DNA of 64,000 bases from Nesterenkonia halophila (GCF_009467795.1 NZ_WIAX01000018.1:1-64000); one strand, 5' to 3'; positions 1 to 7,202 are shown, counted from the first letter of the stretch. The notes: generated by a model not told the origin, from the letters alone. Made by a program: numbers and translations.

Positions 1-1434
1 AGCCTGCGACGAGGTACCGGCCGAGGACCCCTGCGACTGGCGCGAGGCATCCCCACCGCTGAGCACATCCACCCGCGACTGGATCGCCATATGATCCAGA
101 ATCCCGTTCGAGTCGGTGTACTTATCCTGCGAGACCAGGTTGCCGAAGGTCTGCTCCGGCGACTGCCCCAGCAGCGAGGCCAGCTCCTCCACCAGCCCGC
201 GGGTTCCCGGCAGGTACTGGCCCAGGTGATGGCCGGCAGGCGCTGCAGAAGACTCGCCCGAGGCGTCGGCATCAGAGCCCGAGGACGAGGACTCCGAGCC
301 GCCGGTCGAGGAGCCCCCGCCGGAGACCTCATCCACACGGCCCTGAACAGCCATGTGGTCCAAGACGCCGTTCGCGTCGGTGTACTTATCCTGCGACGCC
401 AGGTCCTGGAAGGTCTGCTCCGGCGACTGCCCCAGCAGCGAGGCCAGCTCCTCCACCAGCCCGCGGGTTCCCGGCAGGTACTGGCCCAGGTGGTGCCCCG
501 AGGCCGATCCGTCGCCCGGGCTCGCGGCCGCCGATTCGGAGGAATCGGTGCCGGCAGGTCGCGACGGGGTGACGTGCGGGTGGCGGACCCAGCCGGTCTG
601 TCCTTCCACAGTCACCCGGACCATGCCGTTGACCATGTCGCCGGGCACCGAGGTCATCTCCGTGCCGGCGGAGAGCTGATCGATCACCGGCGCCGTGCTG
701 CTCGCTCCGGAGCGCAGCGGGGTGTCCTGGGCGGTGAAGTACCCGCAGGAGCCGGGAGTGGAGATGTTCTGGACCTGCCCGGCGTCGCCCTTGAGGCTCA
801 CGCCCCGCTGGGCCAGCCACTGGGTCGGGTCCTGCGACTCGCCGGTCAGCCAATCACCTTCCCAGATCTCGACGTGCAGGTGCGGCGCGGTCGACGGGCC
901 GGAGTTGCCGACCAGCCCGACGGTCTGGCCGCCGCTGACCTGCTGGCCGACCTGGACGTGCGTCGTGGCGTCCCACATGTGGTAGTAGGCGCTGTGCACC
1001 GTCTCGCCGTCGACCTGGTGGCGCAGCACCACATAGCCGGAGGTGTAGCGGGTCCCGCTGGAGGCCCGGACGACGGTGCCGTCGGCGACGGCGCGGATCT
1101 GACTGCCCTCCTCGGCGCCCATGTCCTGGCCGTGGTGGTACGTGGAGCCGCCCTGCACCGGGATGCAGCGCGCTCCGTACTCGGAGGTGTAGCGGTAGGA
1201 TCCGGCGTCGAGCGGACGGTGGAACTGTCCGGCCTCGCGACTGGTGCGCAGGGCGACGCCGTCGAGGACGCCCGGGGCCGCCGTGGCGGTGTCGCCGGCG
1301 GAGCGCTGGGACCCGTCGCCGGTGGAGGGCGTCGACGGCGCGGCAGGGATCGCCTGCGCCGCCACAGAGTTCAGCGGCATGGTCAGGCCGACGGCGAGAG
1401 AGCCGACGATGGCCGTCGAGAGCTTATTCGGCAC
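1..1434 (-). CDS. Secreted M23 peptidase with SH3b domain and repeated C-terminal modules (partial)
   Basis: Likely a zinc metallo-endopeptidase that cuts peptidoglycan cross-links outside the cell. The frame is open through the left edge, so the C-terminus is missing. The start is GTG at 1434, preceded by GAGGAA. Residues 1-28 form a signal peptide ending AQA. An M23/LysM-type peptidase domain spans about residues 78-195, with the zinc motifs HHGQD and HLH. An SH3b-like domain follows (about 225-285). Then come two 60-residue modules starting GHHLGQYLPGTRGLVEEL (498-319 and 237-58 in DNA), separated by a Ser/Gly-rich linker. More modules may lie outside the window. The modules are almost identical at DNA level, which suggests recent duplication. 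A wall-binding role for them is inferred. Expression probably starts at the promoter near 1706, which leaves a long leader. Confidence 0.85.
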   Translation of the reverse strand, partial: MPNKLSTAIVGSLAVGLTMPLNSVAAQAIPAAPSTPSTGDGSQRSAGDTATAAPGVLDGVALRTSREAGQFHRPLDAGSYRYTSEYGARCIPVQGGSTYHHGQDMGAEEGSQIRAVADGTVVRASSGTRYTSGYVVLRHQVDGETVHSAYYHMWDATTHVQVGQQVSGGQTVGLVGNSGPSTAPHLHVEIWEGDWLTGESQDPTQWLAQRGVSLKGDAGQVQNISTPGSCGYFTAQDTPLRSGASSTAPVIDQLSAGTEMTSVPGDMVNGMVRVTVEGQTGWVRHPHVTPSRPAGTDSSESAAASPGDGSASGHHLGQYLPGTRGLVEELASLLGQSPEQTFQDLASQDKYTDANGVLDHMAVQGRVDEVSGGGSSTGGSESSSSGSDADASGESSAAPAGHHLGQYLPGTRGLVEELASLLGQSPEQTFGNLVSQDKYTDSNGILDHMAIQSRVDVLSGGDASRQSQGSSAGTSSQA

Positions 1435-2093
1435 AGCAGATTCCTCACTAGACGTACGCGCGGCGCGCGTCCCCGTCCCCTTGAAGCTGCGGTCTCCGGA
1501 CGACCCGCTCCGCCGGACCTCGTCGCGACCAGTGCTGGTCGTCGCCGGGGATGGGAGCCCCGGCGGCCGCCGCGGGAGGCGGCCGGCGATGAGTGGCGGC
1601 GCGGGCTCGGAGCCCCCGCTTCGCGGGCTTGCGTGACTCGTCCGGCGGTCCCTGCAGCACGATGGAACACCTGAGACAAGGCCGAACCCCGGCGAGTCGT
1701 GACTCACTGTACCGGGTCACGACAAGGTCACGGCAAGGAGAATCTGCGCAACGTTCGACCTCGGGTTCAACCCTCGGCCGCCGCGGCGGCCGAGCGACGA
1801 CGCCGCATCCCAGGCCGGACATCCGGCCCGGCGCCTCCGGACGCCCCACCCTGGAGCAGGCCGCTGACCGGGAGGAAGAAGACCAGAGGGTGACGCGGTC
1901 GAGCCGGACGCCACTACCGCGGGACCCCCGTCGTCGGAGCCGCGCCACCCCCTGCGGTCGACCACTATTCCACCAGGCTCCGGCCCGTCGTGGCCTCAGC
2001 TCGGCACGCCGGCGATATCGTGACCGGAACGTGACCCGTGACCGCGGCCCGCGCTGATCGCGCCGCAGTCCACCACAGGAGAAGGGCAGAACG
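1435..2093. other. 659-nt intergenic region: long leader of the M23 gene and promoter regions
   Basis: No convincing gene is seen here; the reading frames that cross it have no recognisable protein content. The right part contains the probable promoter and response-regulator-like repeats for the minus-strand M23 gene (1696-1737). About 265 bases of GC-rich leader, with several possible hairpins, separate that promoter from the GTG at 1434. M23 genes of actinobacteria often carry a c-di-AMP riboswitch here, but I could not find its conserved core. The last 40 bases serve the plus-strand lipoprotein; AGGAGAAGGG precedes its ATG. Confidence 0.5.
1696..1737 (-). promoter_or_regulatory. Direct/inverted GTCAC repeats over the -35 region of the M23 peptidase
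   Basis: GTCACGACAAG (1716-1726) is followed directly by GTCACGGCAAG (1727-1737), a tandem 11-bp direct repeat. An inverted copy, GTCGTGAC, lies at 1696-1703. On the minus strand a TACAGT -10 hexamer (1711-1706) sits 19 bases after a weak TTGCCG. Tandem 11-bp half-sites over a weak -35 are typical of OmpR-family activation. The GTCAC half-site recalls the MtrA motif known from mycobacterial cell-wall hydrolase genes. The regulator is inferred. Confidence 0.5.
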
Positions 2094-2828
2094 ATGCATC
2101 TCATCCAGCACCCGGAACCTCGTCCTCGCCGGTCGTCGACCGCTCGCCGGACGGTCCTCCCCGCTGCACTGGTGGCGACGCTGCTGGCCGCCGCCGGCTG
2201 CGCCGTCGAGGAGCCCGAGTCGCCCTCCGCCGAGGCCTCGGCTTCCTCGTCCGCGGCTTCCTCGTCCGCGGCTTCCTCGTCCGCGGCCTCCTCGTCCGCG
2301 GCTTCCTCGTCCGCGGCCTCCTCCGCCGCGCCCTCCTCGTCCGGCGACGACTCGACCAGCCCCGGCGATTCCGCCGACGCGCCGGGATCGGACGGCTCCG
2401 GCGCCGTCGACGACGGCGGGAACCCCTCCGCAGACCCCGGCGAGCCGGGACTGCCCGCGCCTGAGGAGCTCGAGACCGACGGCCGGCAGCGCTCCGCGGA
2501 GCTGGGCGCCTACCTCTCCCGGGACGAGGCCTGCATGGCCGTCGGCTCCACGCTCGACGGACTGCGCGCCGACATGGACGGGGGCCTGCAGTCCGCCGAG
2601 GACCTGGCCGGAGCGCACGAGGCCGTCGAGCAGACCTACCGGATGGTCCCGGCGACGCTGCGCGACCCCTTCGCCGCCGTCGACGCGGCGCTCGGCGAGG
2701 ATCCGGACTCGCTGGACCGGCAGGCGGTCCTCTCCGAGCTCGAGCCGGTGGAGGAGTGGATGGACCGGACCTGCGACGGCGACCACCCTTCGCAGGATGG
2801 GGGCGTCGTGCAGGACCAGCAGAGCTGA
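2094..2828 (+). CDS. Ser/Ala-rich putative lipoprotein
   Basis: A 244-residue exported protein of unknown function. A basic N-terminus and a hydrophobic stretch (residues 20-35) lead to a Cys at 36 in the context LLAAAGC, a lipobox-like site, although position -3 is Ala rather than the usual Leu. A low-complexity stalk of about 40 residues follows, made of SSSAA repeats and encoded by 15-nt tandem repeats. An acidic linker leads to a C-terminal domain (about 120-235) with two Cys (in EACMAV and RTCDGD) that could form a disulfide. The start ATG has AGGAGAAGGG upstream. No family is recognised. The architecture resembles a membrane-anchored domain held away from the membrane by a flexible stalk. 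Confidence 0.75.
   Translation: MHLIQHPEPRPRRSSTARRTVLPAALVATLLAAAGCAVEEPESPSAEASASSSAASSSAASSSAASSSAASSSAASSAAPSSSGDDSTSPGDSADAPGSDGSGAVDDGGNPSADPGEPGLPAPEELETDGRQRSAELGAYLSRDEACMAVGSTLDGLRADMDGGLQSAEDLAGAHEAVEQTYRMVPATLRDPFAAVDAALGEDPDSLDRQAVLSELEPVEEWMDRTCDGDHPSQDGGVVQDQQS
2241..2345 (+). repeat. 15-nt in-frame tandem repeat encoding SSSAA units
   Basis: Seven units of the form GCTTCCTCGTCCGCG run head to tail. Units 1-3 and 5 are identical, unit 4 differs by one base, and the last two are degenerate. Because the unit is a multiple of three, slippage would change the stalk length of the lipoprotein without shifting the frame. Confidence 0.9.
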
Positions 2829-2904
2829 CCATCCCGATCGACGGACGCGGCGAGCCCTGACTCCGGCTCCGACCCCGGATCCAGCGCGGGATTCTGCGCG
2901 AGAT

Positions 2905-2969
2905 CCCAGGAAAGTCGCAGAGCATGCCCAGTACGCATGGACTCGGCGTCCAGTCCCTCGACCTACTGT
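2905..2969 (+). promoter_or_regulatory. Putative promoter of sRNA-like element A
   Basis: CCCAGG at 2905 and a degenerate CGCAGA 11 bases later form a tandem half-site pair like the one at 4852-4868. A TACTGT -10 hexamer lies at 2964-2969 with no good -35, which suggests activation. The arrangement parallels element B. Confidence 0.4.
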
Positions 2970-3054
2970 GGAAAGTGCCTCTTCGAAGGTGCGAGTGATA
3001 CGGCAGGCCCCGTGTCACGAGGATGCTCCCCTCCGTCCTCGTGGCGCGGGGCCT
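2970..3054 (+). ncRNA. sRNA-like intergenic element A with strong hairpin
   Basis: After TACTGT comes a short region with a CTTCGAAG palindrome, then the 14-base core AAGGTGCGAGTGAT (2986-2999), then a hairpin with 19-bp arms (3005-3023 and 3036-3054, two mismatches) and a C-rich 12-nt loop. The same order, core and arm length recur in element B at 4900-4998. The element stands alone between the lipoprotein and the methyltransferase. It may be a small RNA or a terminated leader. No U-tract follows the hairpin. No known RNA family is assigned. Confidence 0.4.
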
Positions 3055-3279
3055 GTGCTGTGCCGGACGCCGCGCCGGGTGCGACTCCCCAGCCGAGCCG
3101 GCGCCTAGCCGCAGGGCCTCGCGCCGTCGGCGTCCCACGACGTCGGCTACGCAGGTGACGCAGGCTGACCGCACCGGCCGCGCTCCGGGTACGGTCGAAG
3201 CGGACCGACGCGACGCGTGCGTCGGCGCACGCCCGGGAGCACACCCCGGAGCATCCGTCGAACGACCCGGGAGGCCCCC

Positions 3280-3912
3280 ATGACCGACTCCGCTGCCCAC
3301 GCCGACGGCGCCCTGCGGCTCGACGGCGACCACGAGCGGATCGCCGCCTACTACCGTGACTGGGCCGCCGACTATGACCATGACGTGATGTCCGAGGGGT
3401 ACGTCTCGCCGATGATCGTCGCCGGGCTGGCCGCCCTCGCCGTCTCCGCCGAGACCGGCCTCGACGCCCTCGACGCCGGCTGCGGCACCGGCCTGGTCGG
3501 GCGGATGTTGGGACAGCGTCGCCCCGAGGTGCGGCTGCACGGCGTCGACCTCTCGCCGGAGATGGCCGAACGCGCCGAGCAGACCGGGGCCTACGCCACC
3601 GTCGCCGGCGGCGTCGACCTGCTGGACTACGCCGCGGCCGAGGATTCGCCGCACTTCCCGCTGGTGCTCTGCTCGGGCACGCTGACGCTGGGCCATATCG
3701 GCATCGAGGGGCTGGACGCCCTGCTGGACCTGACCGAGCCCGAGGGGCACCTCGCCGTCAGCGTGCGCCGGACGCATTCGCTCGAGGACGGCTACCCGGC
3801 GCGGGTCGCCCAGCTGGCCGAGCAGGGACTGGTCGAGATCGTCAGCGAGCTGATCAATGCGCCGTATCTGGAGAACGGCGGCGCCGACTACTGGCTGCTC
3901 CGCCGCCTCTGA
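3280..3912 (+). CDS. Class I SAM-dependent methyltransferase
   Basis: A 210-residue soluble methyltransferase. Motif I, which binds S-adenosylmethionine, is LDAGCGTGLVG (about residues 63-73). It is followed by the acidic GVDLSPEMAERA segment (motif II). The N-terminal ADYDHDV region and overall size resemble Williams-Beuren-region-type small-molecule methyltransferases. The substrate is unknown. ATG 3280 is chosen because it follows GGGAGG and because the upstream in-frame sequence is low-complexity. The gene stands alone, with a perfect 20-bp palindrome (3927-3946) just after its stop. Confidence 0.85.
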   Translation: MTDSAAHADGALRLDGDHERIAAYYRDWAADYDHDVMSEGYVSPMIVAGLAALAVSAETGLDALDAGCGTGLVGRMLGQRRPEVRLHGVDLSPEMAERAEQTGAYATVAGGVDLLDYAAAEDSPHFPLVLCSGTLTLGHIGIEGLDALLDLTEPEGHLAVSVRRTHSLEDGYPARVAQLAEQGLVEIVSELINAPYLENGGADYWLLRRL

Positions 3913-3926
3913 TCCTCCGTCCGCGG

Positions 3927-3946
3927 GACAGGCCCCGGGGCCTGTC
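3927..3946. terminator. Perfect 20-bp GC palindrome after the methyltransferase gene
   Basis: GACAGGCCCC is followed directly by its reverse complement GGGGCCTGTC. It lies 14 bases after the stop and just upstream of the next gene's -10 hexamer. It could terminate transcription or act as an operator for the S4 protein gene, whose -35 region it overlaps. Confidence 0.45.
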
Positions 3947-3949
3947 GCC

Positions 3950-3962
3950 TAGACTGGAGACA
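3950..3962 (+). promoter_or_regulatory. Leaderless promoter of the S4 protein gene
   Basis: The -10 hexamer TAGACT (3950-3955) ends six bases before the ATG at 3962, so transcription probably begins at or next to the start codon. Confidence 0.6.
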
Positions 3963-4342
3963 TGCCCGAGACAGCCCCGACGTCGCCGGTCCGCGTGGAC
4001 GCCTGGCTCTGGTCGGTGCGGGTGTTCAAGACCCGATCGGAGGCGACGACGGCCTGCCGCGCCGGCCATGTGACCATCGGCGGCGACCCGGCGAAAGCCT
4101 CGCTGAAGATCAGCCCCGGCACCACAGTGCGCGTCCGCCGCCCCGGCCATGAGATCGTGCTGGAGGTCGTCCACACCCACGCCAAGCGAGTGGGCGCCCC
4201 GGTCGCGCAGCGCGCCTACCGTGACCACTCCCCCGAACGGATCCGTCCGCGCGACGTCGGCCTGCCGGTGCGCCCGCGCGGCGCCGGACGGCCGACAAAG
4301 CGCGAACGGCGCCAGCTCGACCGGCTCCGCGGCGACTTCTGA
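3962..4342 (+). CDS. S4-domain RNA-binding protein, Hsp15/RqcP-like
   Basis: A 126-residue basic protein with an N-terminal S4 domain (about residues 10-70: VDAWLWSVRVFKTRSEA, then GHVTIGG). Hsp15/RqcP proteins bind 50S subunits carrying stalled peptidyl-tRNA and help rescue or elongate the nascent chain. The family assignment rests on size and on the S4 motif next to the start. The C-terminal tail is rich in Arg and likely contacts rRNA. The TAGACT hexamer six bases before the ATG indicates a leaderless transcript. Confidence 0.85.
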   Translation: MPETAPTSPVRVDAWLWSVRVFKTRSEATTACRAGHVTIGGDPAKASLKISPGTTVRVRRPGHEIVLEVVHTHAKRVGAPVAQRAYRDHSPERIRPRDVGLPVRPRGAGRPTKRERRQLDRLRGDF

Positions 4343-4421
4343 CCCCGCCCGGCCCGGCGACCGGCACCGCTCCCGTTCTCCACTCCCCGATGCCCTCGCG
4401 CAGGGCAGGAAGGCTGACCTC

Positions 4422-4799
4422 ATGCCTGCACCCGAGATCCCCGACGACGCCCCCCGCCTCGACATCGGCCCCGCCGACGAGCTGCCCGAGGGCGAGGTGA
4501 TGCGCGTCGACGCCGAGGACAGCGGCCACGACGGCGACATCGCCGTCGTCCATGCCGAGGACGGAGGATTCTTCGGACTGGACGACGAGTGCAGCCACGA
4601 GTCCGTCTCGCTCTCCGACGGCTTCGTCGAGGAGGACACGCTCGAGTGCCCGATGCACGCCTCCGCGTTCTGCCTGAAGACCGGCAAGCCCGAGACGCCG
4701 CCGGCGCTGACTCCGGTGAAGACCCACCTGGTCGCCGTCGAGGACGGCCGGCTCGTCCTGTACCCGGGAGTCCCGCATCCGGAAGCTCACACGAGCTGA
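4422..4799 (+). CDS. Rieske [2Fe-2S] ferredoxin-like protein
   Basis: A 125-residue soluble iron-sulfur protein. Cluster ligands are visible as C-S-H (in DECSHE) and C-P-M-H (in LECPMHA), spaced about 20 residues apart as in Rieske domains. The sequence is strongly acidic. Such stand-alone Rieske ferredoxins pass electrons to oxygenases or serve as small subunits like NirD. No partner gene lies next to it, so its electron acceptor is unknown. ATG 4422 follows AGGAAGG. Element B begins about 50 bases after the stop. Confidence 0.85.
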   Translation: MPAPEIPDDAPRLDIGPADELPEGEVMRVDAEDSGHDGDIAVVHAEDGGFFGLDDECSHESVSLSDGFVEEDTLECPMHASAFCLKTGKPETPPALTPVKTHLVAVEDGRLVLYPGVPHPEAHTS

Positions 4800-4851
4800 G
4801 AGACCTGCCCGAGCGAGACCGTTCTAATCTTCCTGACCTGGGGCGATGATT

Positions 4852-4905
4852 CCCAGGAAACTCCCAGGTTGCGTCATGCCTCCCGTCAAGGTCGGCGCCT
4901 ACAGT
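4852..4905 (+). promoter_or_regulatory. Putative activator boxes and promoter of sRNA-like element B
   Basis: CCCAGG occurs at 4852-4857 and 4863-4868, exactly 11 bases apart. A TACAGT hexamer at 4900-4905 has no good -35. Tandem half-sites with an 11-bp period are the usual pattern for OmpR-family regulators such as mycobacterial MprA. Confidence 0.45.
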
Positions 4906-4998
4906 AGTGATCACCTCATCAAGGTGCGAGTGATCCGAGAGCCCCCGGGCCGACCGTTCTGAAGCGTCCCCCTCACGCTGGTCGACCCGGGGGTTCTC
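4906..4998 (+). ncRNA. sRNA-like intergenic element B ending in a terminator-like hairpin
   Basis: After TACAGT comes a small hairpin (CACCT...AGGTG), the core AAGGTGCGAGTGAT (4921-4934), then a hairpin with 19-bp arms (4937-4955 and 4980-4998, two wobble pairs). The 24-nt loop holds a nested AGCGT/ACGCT stem around CCCCC, and TTCT follows. It is the partner of element A (2970-3054). It is antisense to the 3' end of the MFS frame, whose stop codon lies at 4911-4913. Confidence 0.45.
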
Positions 4999-6419
4999 TT
5001 CTGCCCGGGTCCTGCGGCCGCCCGGCCACGACGCCCTCCTGACGATGACTCCGTGGAAAGCGTGGGAATGGACGCGCATTCCCACCCGTCCCGCCGAGTC
5101 ACCCCGCCGTCACGCCGCGGGAGACGGCGACGCCGGGGCGCCGCGGGCACCCGCGGGACCAGCAGCGCGGAGAACAGCGCGCAGCCGGCGGCCGCGAGGA
5201 AGGCCGTGCGGGCGTCGGCGGCCTCGATGATCGCCCCGAGCGCGGATCCGCCGATCGTCTGTCCGGCGGCAAGCGCCAGGAAGGACAGCCCGACGCCGGC
5301 CGAGGGATGCGAGGGGTAGACCCGGGCGCCGGTGACCAGCAGCAGCCCGCTCATCGCGATATAGGCGACGCCGAAGGCCGCCGTCGCGAAACAGGCCAGC
5401 AGCGGCGAGTCCGGCCGCATCCCGAGCACCGCCGTGGCGGCCCCCAGCGCCAGGGCCGTGCCCGTCCAGGCGCGTCCGACGCCGACGCGCCGCGCCAGAT
5501 CCTCCGCACCGGCGCCGAGCAGCCCGCAGAGCCCCAGCAGACTCCAGGCCAGCGTGGTGGTCGCCTCGTCCTGACCCCCGGCCTGGGTGAGCACGTCGCG
5601 GCCGAAGACCCAGACCGCCGCCGTCGTCGCTCCGACGACGGCGGCGGTGCCCAGCAGGCGCGGCGCGCCGGCGGGCAGCAGCGGACGCGGCAGCAGTCCC
5701 GTGAGGCGTTCGACGGCGCGACGACCCGCAGGCGCGGCGACGTCGGCGGCGGCCCCAGCGCGGCCGTGGCTCCGACCCTGCGGCACATCGCGAGCCACCC
5801 AGACGGTGGCGGCACCGGCGAGGACGGCGAAGACCAGCCAGGCCGCGCGCCACTGGTCGAGGGCGAGCAGCGCCGCCGGCCCGGAGAGCGCGACGCCGAG
5901 CCCGGTGCCGGCGTTGACCACCACCTGGGTGCGGTCGCGACGGGAGGCCGCGACCCGCGAGGACACCGCCTGGGCCATCGCCGGCGAGATCATCCCGGTG
6001 CTCAGTCCGCCGAGGATCACCCCGACGGCGAGCACGGACGGGTGGGGAGCCAGCCCGATCAGCAGCAGGCCCAGCGTGGCGCAGCACCCCGCCGCCAGCG
6101 CGACCGTCCGCCCGCCGAGCCGCGGGGCGAGCATCATCGCCGGGTAGATCGCCGCGCAGTAGGCGGCGTAGCTGGCCGACCCGACGGCCCCGACCTGCGC
6201 CGCGTCGAGGCCGAACTCCGCACGGAAGGCCGGGACGAAGAGTCCGTAGGCGAAGCGCGCCAGCCCGTAGGTCACCGCGATGATCGCCAGCCCGGATCCG
6301 GCGAGTCGCGCGGTGGCGGCGGCGTCCAGCGGTCCGGCCGAGCTGTCGTGCCTCGAGGCGCGCCCGACCGCACGGCCGGCCGCACGGCTGACGACGCGCG
6401 TCTCGACCGCCCCGCTCAT
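4911..6419 (-). CDS. MFS transporter, YbfB/AraJ-like
   Basis: A 502-residue membrane protein with about 12 hydrophobic segments between residues 35 and 425. The segment AIIAVTYGLARFAYGLFVPAF opening the first helix and the GG(L)STG motif near helix 5 fit the MFS drug/metabolite exporter group. ATG 6419 overlaps the stop of a 48-codon ORF (ATGA), so the two are probably translated together. They are transcribed divergently from the TetR gene at 6636, which likely represses them. The last 60 or so residues are unusual: the frame runs through palindrome C (5046-5101) and antisense to element B before stopping at 4911. That tail is Arg/Gly-rich, unlike a membrane protein. Confidence 0.8.
   Translation of the reverse strand: MSGAVETRVVSRAAGRAVGRASRHDSSAGPLDAAATARLAGSGLAIIAVTYGLARFAYGLFVPAFRAEFGLDAAQVGAVGSASYAAYCAAIYPAMMLAPRLGGRTVALAAGCCATLGLLLIGLAPHPSVLAVGVILGGLSTGMISPAMAQAVSSRVAASRRDRTQVVVNAGTGLGVALSGPAALLALDQWRAAWLVFAVLAGAATVWVARDVPQGRSHGRAGAAADVAAPAGRRAVERLTGLLPRPLLPAGAPRLLGTAAVVGATTAAVWVFGRDVLTQAGGQDEATTTLAWSLLGLCGLLGAGAEDLARRVGVGRAWTGTALALGAATAVLGMRPDSPLLACFATAAFGVAYIAMSGLLLVTGARVYPSHPSAGVGLSFLALAAGQTIGGSALGAIIEAADARTAFLAAAGCALFSALLVPRVPAAPRRRRLPRRDGGVTRRDGWECASIPTLSTESSSGGRRGRAAAGPGQKRTPGSTSVRGTLQNGRPGGSRITRTLMR
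5046..5101. repeat. Palindromic element C (family shared with 37389-37448)
   Basis: GATGACTC near the left end pairs with GAGTCA at the right. The centre has a perfect 9-bp stem (5062-5070 with 5077-5085) around GTGGGAATG/CGCATTCCCAC. Sequence, symmetry and centre match element D at 37389. It lies where a plus-strand unit meets the end of the minus-strand MFS gene, so it may act as a two-way terminator or be a REP-like repeat. Confidence 0.7.
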
Positions 6420-6562
6420 CGCCGCACCGCCCGGGATCCGCGGCTCCCGGGCTTCCCGGCCGACCGGTGCGCCGTCGGGATCCCCAGCCAGGTCGCGCTC
6501 GCCGCGTCGACGCCGCGCCCGATCTCGCGCAGACCGTGCAGAATGGACCGCATCACGGACAT
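6416..6562 (-). CDS. 48-residue ORF translationally coupled to the MFS gene
   Basis: ATG 6562 follows AGGGGGTTGTC, a good ribosome site at normal spacing. The frame runs 48 codons (beginning MSVMRSILHGLREIGRGVD) and its TGA overlaps the MFS start as ATGA. The first 25 residues could form an amphipathic helix; the rest is basic. No family is recognised. It could be a real small protein or a leader peptide that couples translation to the exporter. It begins 11 bases from the first TATACNGATC repeat, so the TetR protein probably controls it. Confidence 0.5.
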   Translation of the reverse strand: MSVMRSILHGLREIGRGVDAASATWLGIPTAHRSAGKPGSRGSRAVRR

Positions 6563-6572
6563 GACAACCCCC

Positions 6573-6624
6573 TATACCGATCTGTGAAGTTCCGCGATCA
6601 GCGTAGGTATACAGATCAGTGAAG
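6573..6624. promoter_or_regulatory. Probable TetR operators between MFS and TetR genes
   Basis: TATACCGATCTGTGAAG (6573-6589) and TATACAGATCAGTGAAG (6608-6624) match at 15 of 17 positions, as direct repeats 35 bases apart. GATCTGT and ACAGATC also face each other. They fill the divergent intergenic space, the expected place for a local repressor to control both directions. Confidence 0.65.
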
Positions 6625-6635
6625 TCAAGGTATCC

Positions 6636-7202
6636 ATGAACGACCAGACGATCGACGTCGACCAGCTCACCCCGGGGGCCCGCCAGGTCCTGGACGCGGC
6701 CTCCCGGCTGTTCTATGAGCACGGCATCCATGCCGTGGGCGTGGACGGCATCGCCGAGGAGTCCGGAGTCACCAAACGGACTCTGTACAACAACTTCGCG
6801 TCCAAGGACGCGCTGGTCACGGCCTATCTGCAGCACCGCCATTCCTCCTGGTGGCCCCGACTGCAGGAACGGATCGATGACGCCGCCGCGCCGCGCGCGT
6901 TGGCGCTCTTCGACGTCTACGCCGAGGACGCGCTGCACGTGACCCGCGGCTGCGCCTTCCTCAACGCAGCCGCCGAGCTGCCGACCGATCACCCGGCCTT
7001 CGCGGTCATCCGGCACCACAAGGCCTCCATCGAGGAGCTGCTGGCCCGTCTGGTGCGCGAGGACAGCCCGGAGGAGCCGACCCCGGACCAGCTCGGCAGA
7101 CACCTGTTCCTGCTGCTCGAGGGAGCCTTCGCCCACCAGGGCGTGCGCGGCCGCCAGCTCATCACCGAAGCCCGGGAGATCGCCCGCAGCCTGCTGCAGT
7201 GA
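6636..7202 (+). CDS. TetR-family repressor of the adjacent MFS exporter
   Basis: A 188-residue regulator. The N-terminal TetR helix-turn-helix covers about residues 12-58 (LDAASRLFYEHG, then GIAEESGVTKRTLYNNFASK). The C-terminal ligand domain is short and mostly helical. Its divergent position to the 48-residue ORF and MFS gene, with repeated sites between them (6573-6624), points to local control of an exporter by its substrate. The inducer is unknown. It ends 33 bases from the convergent ABC permease. Confidence 0.9.
   Translation: MNDQTIDVDQLTPGARQVLDAASRLFYEHGIHAVGVDGIAEESGVTKRTLYNNFASKDALVTAYLQHRHSSWWPRLQERIDDAAAPRALALFDVYAEDALHVTRGCAFLNAAAELPTDHPAFAVIRHHKASIEELLARLVREDSPEEPTPDQLGRHLFLLLEGAFAHQGVRGRQLITEAREIARSLLQ

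Noticed and set aside
91-1674. Long plus-strand frame opposite the M23 peptidase
   Set aside because: Composition is Arg/Gly/Val-rich without motifs, while the minus strand encodes a clear signal peptide, M23 and SH3b protein.
1435-1700. c-di-AMP riboswitch in the M23 leader
   Set aside because: The position is right for this class, but I could not identify its conserved core; a covariance search would decide.
2101-3777. Minus-strand frame over the lipoprotein and methyltransferase
   Set aside because: Arg-rich shadow; it crosses element A and two good plus-strand genes.
2970-4998. Assignment of elements A and B to the actinobacterial 6C RNA family
   Set aside because: Only one C-rich loop per element and fewer than six Cs; the two-hairpin pattern of 6C RNA is not met.
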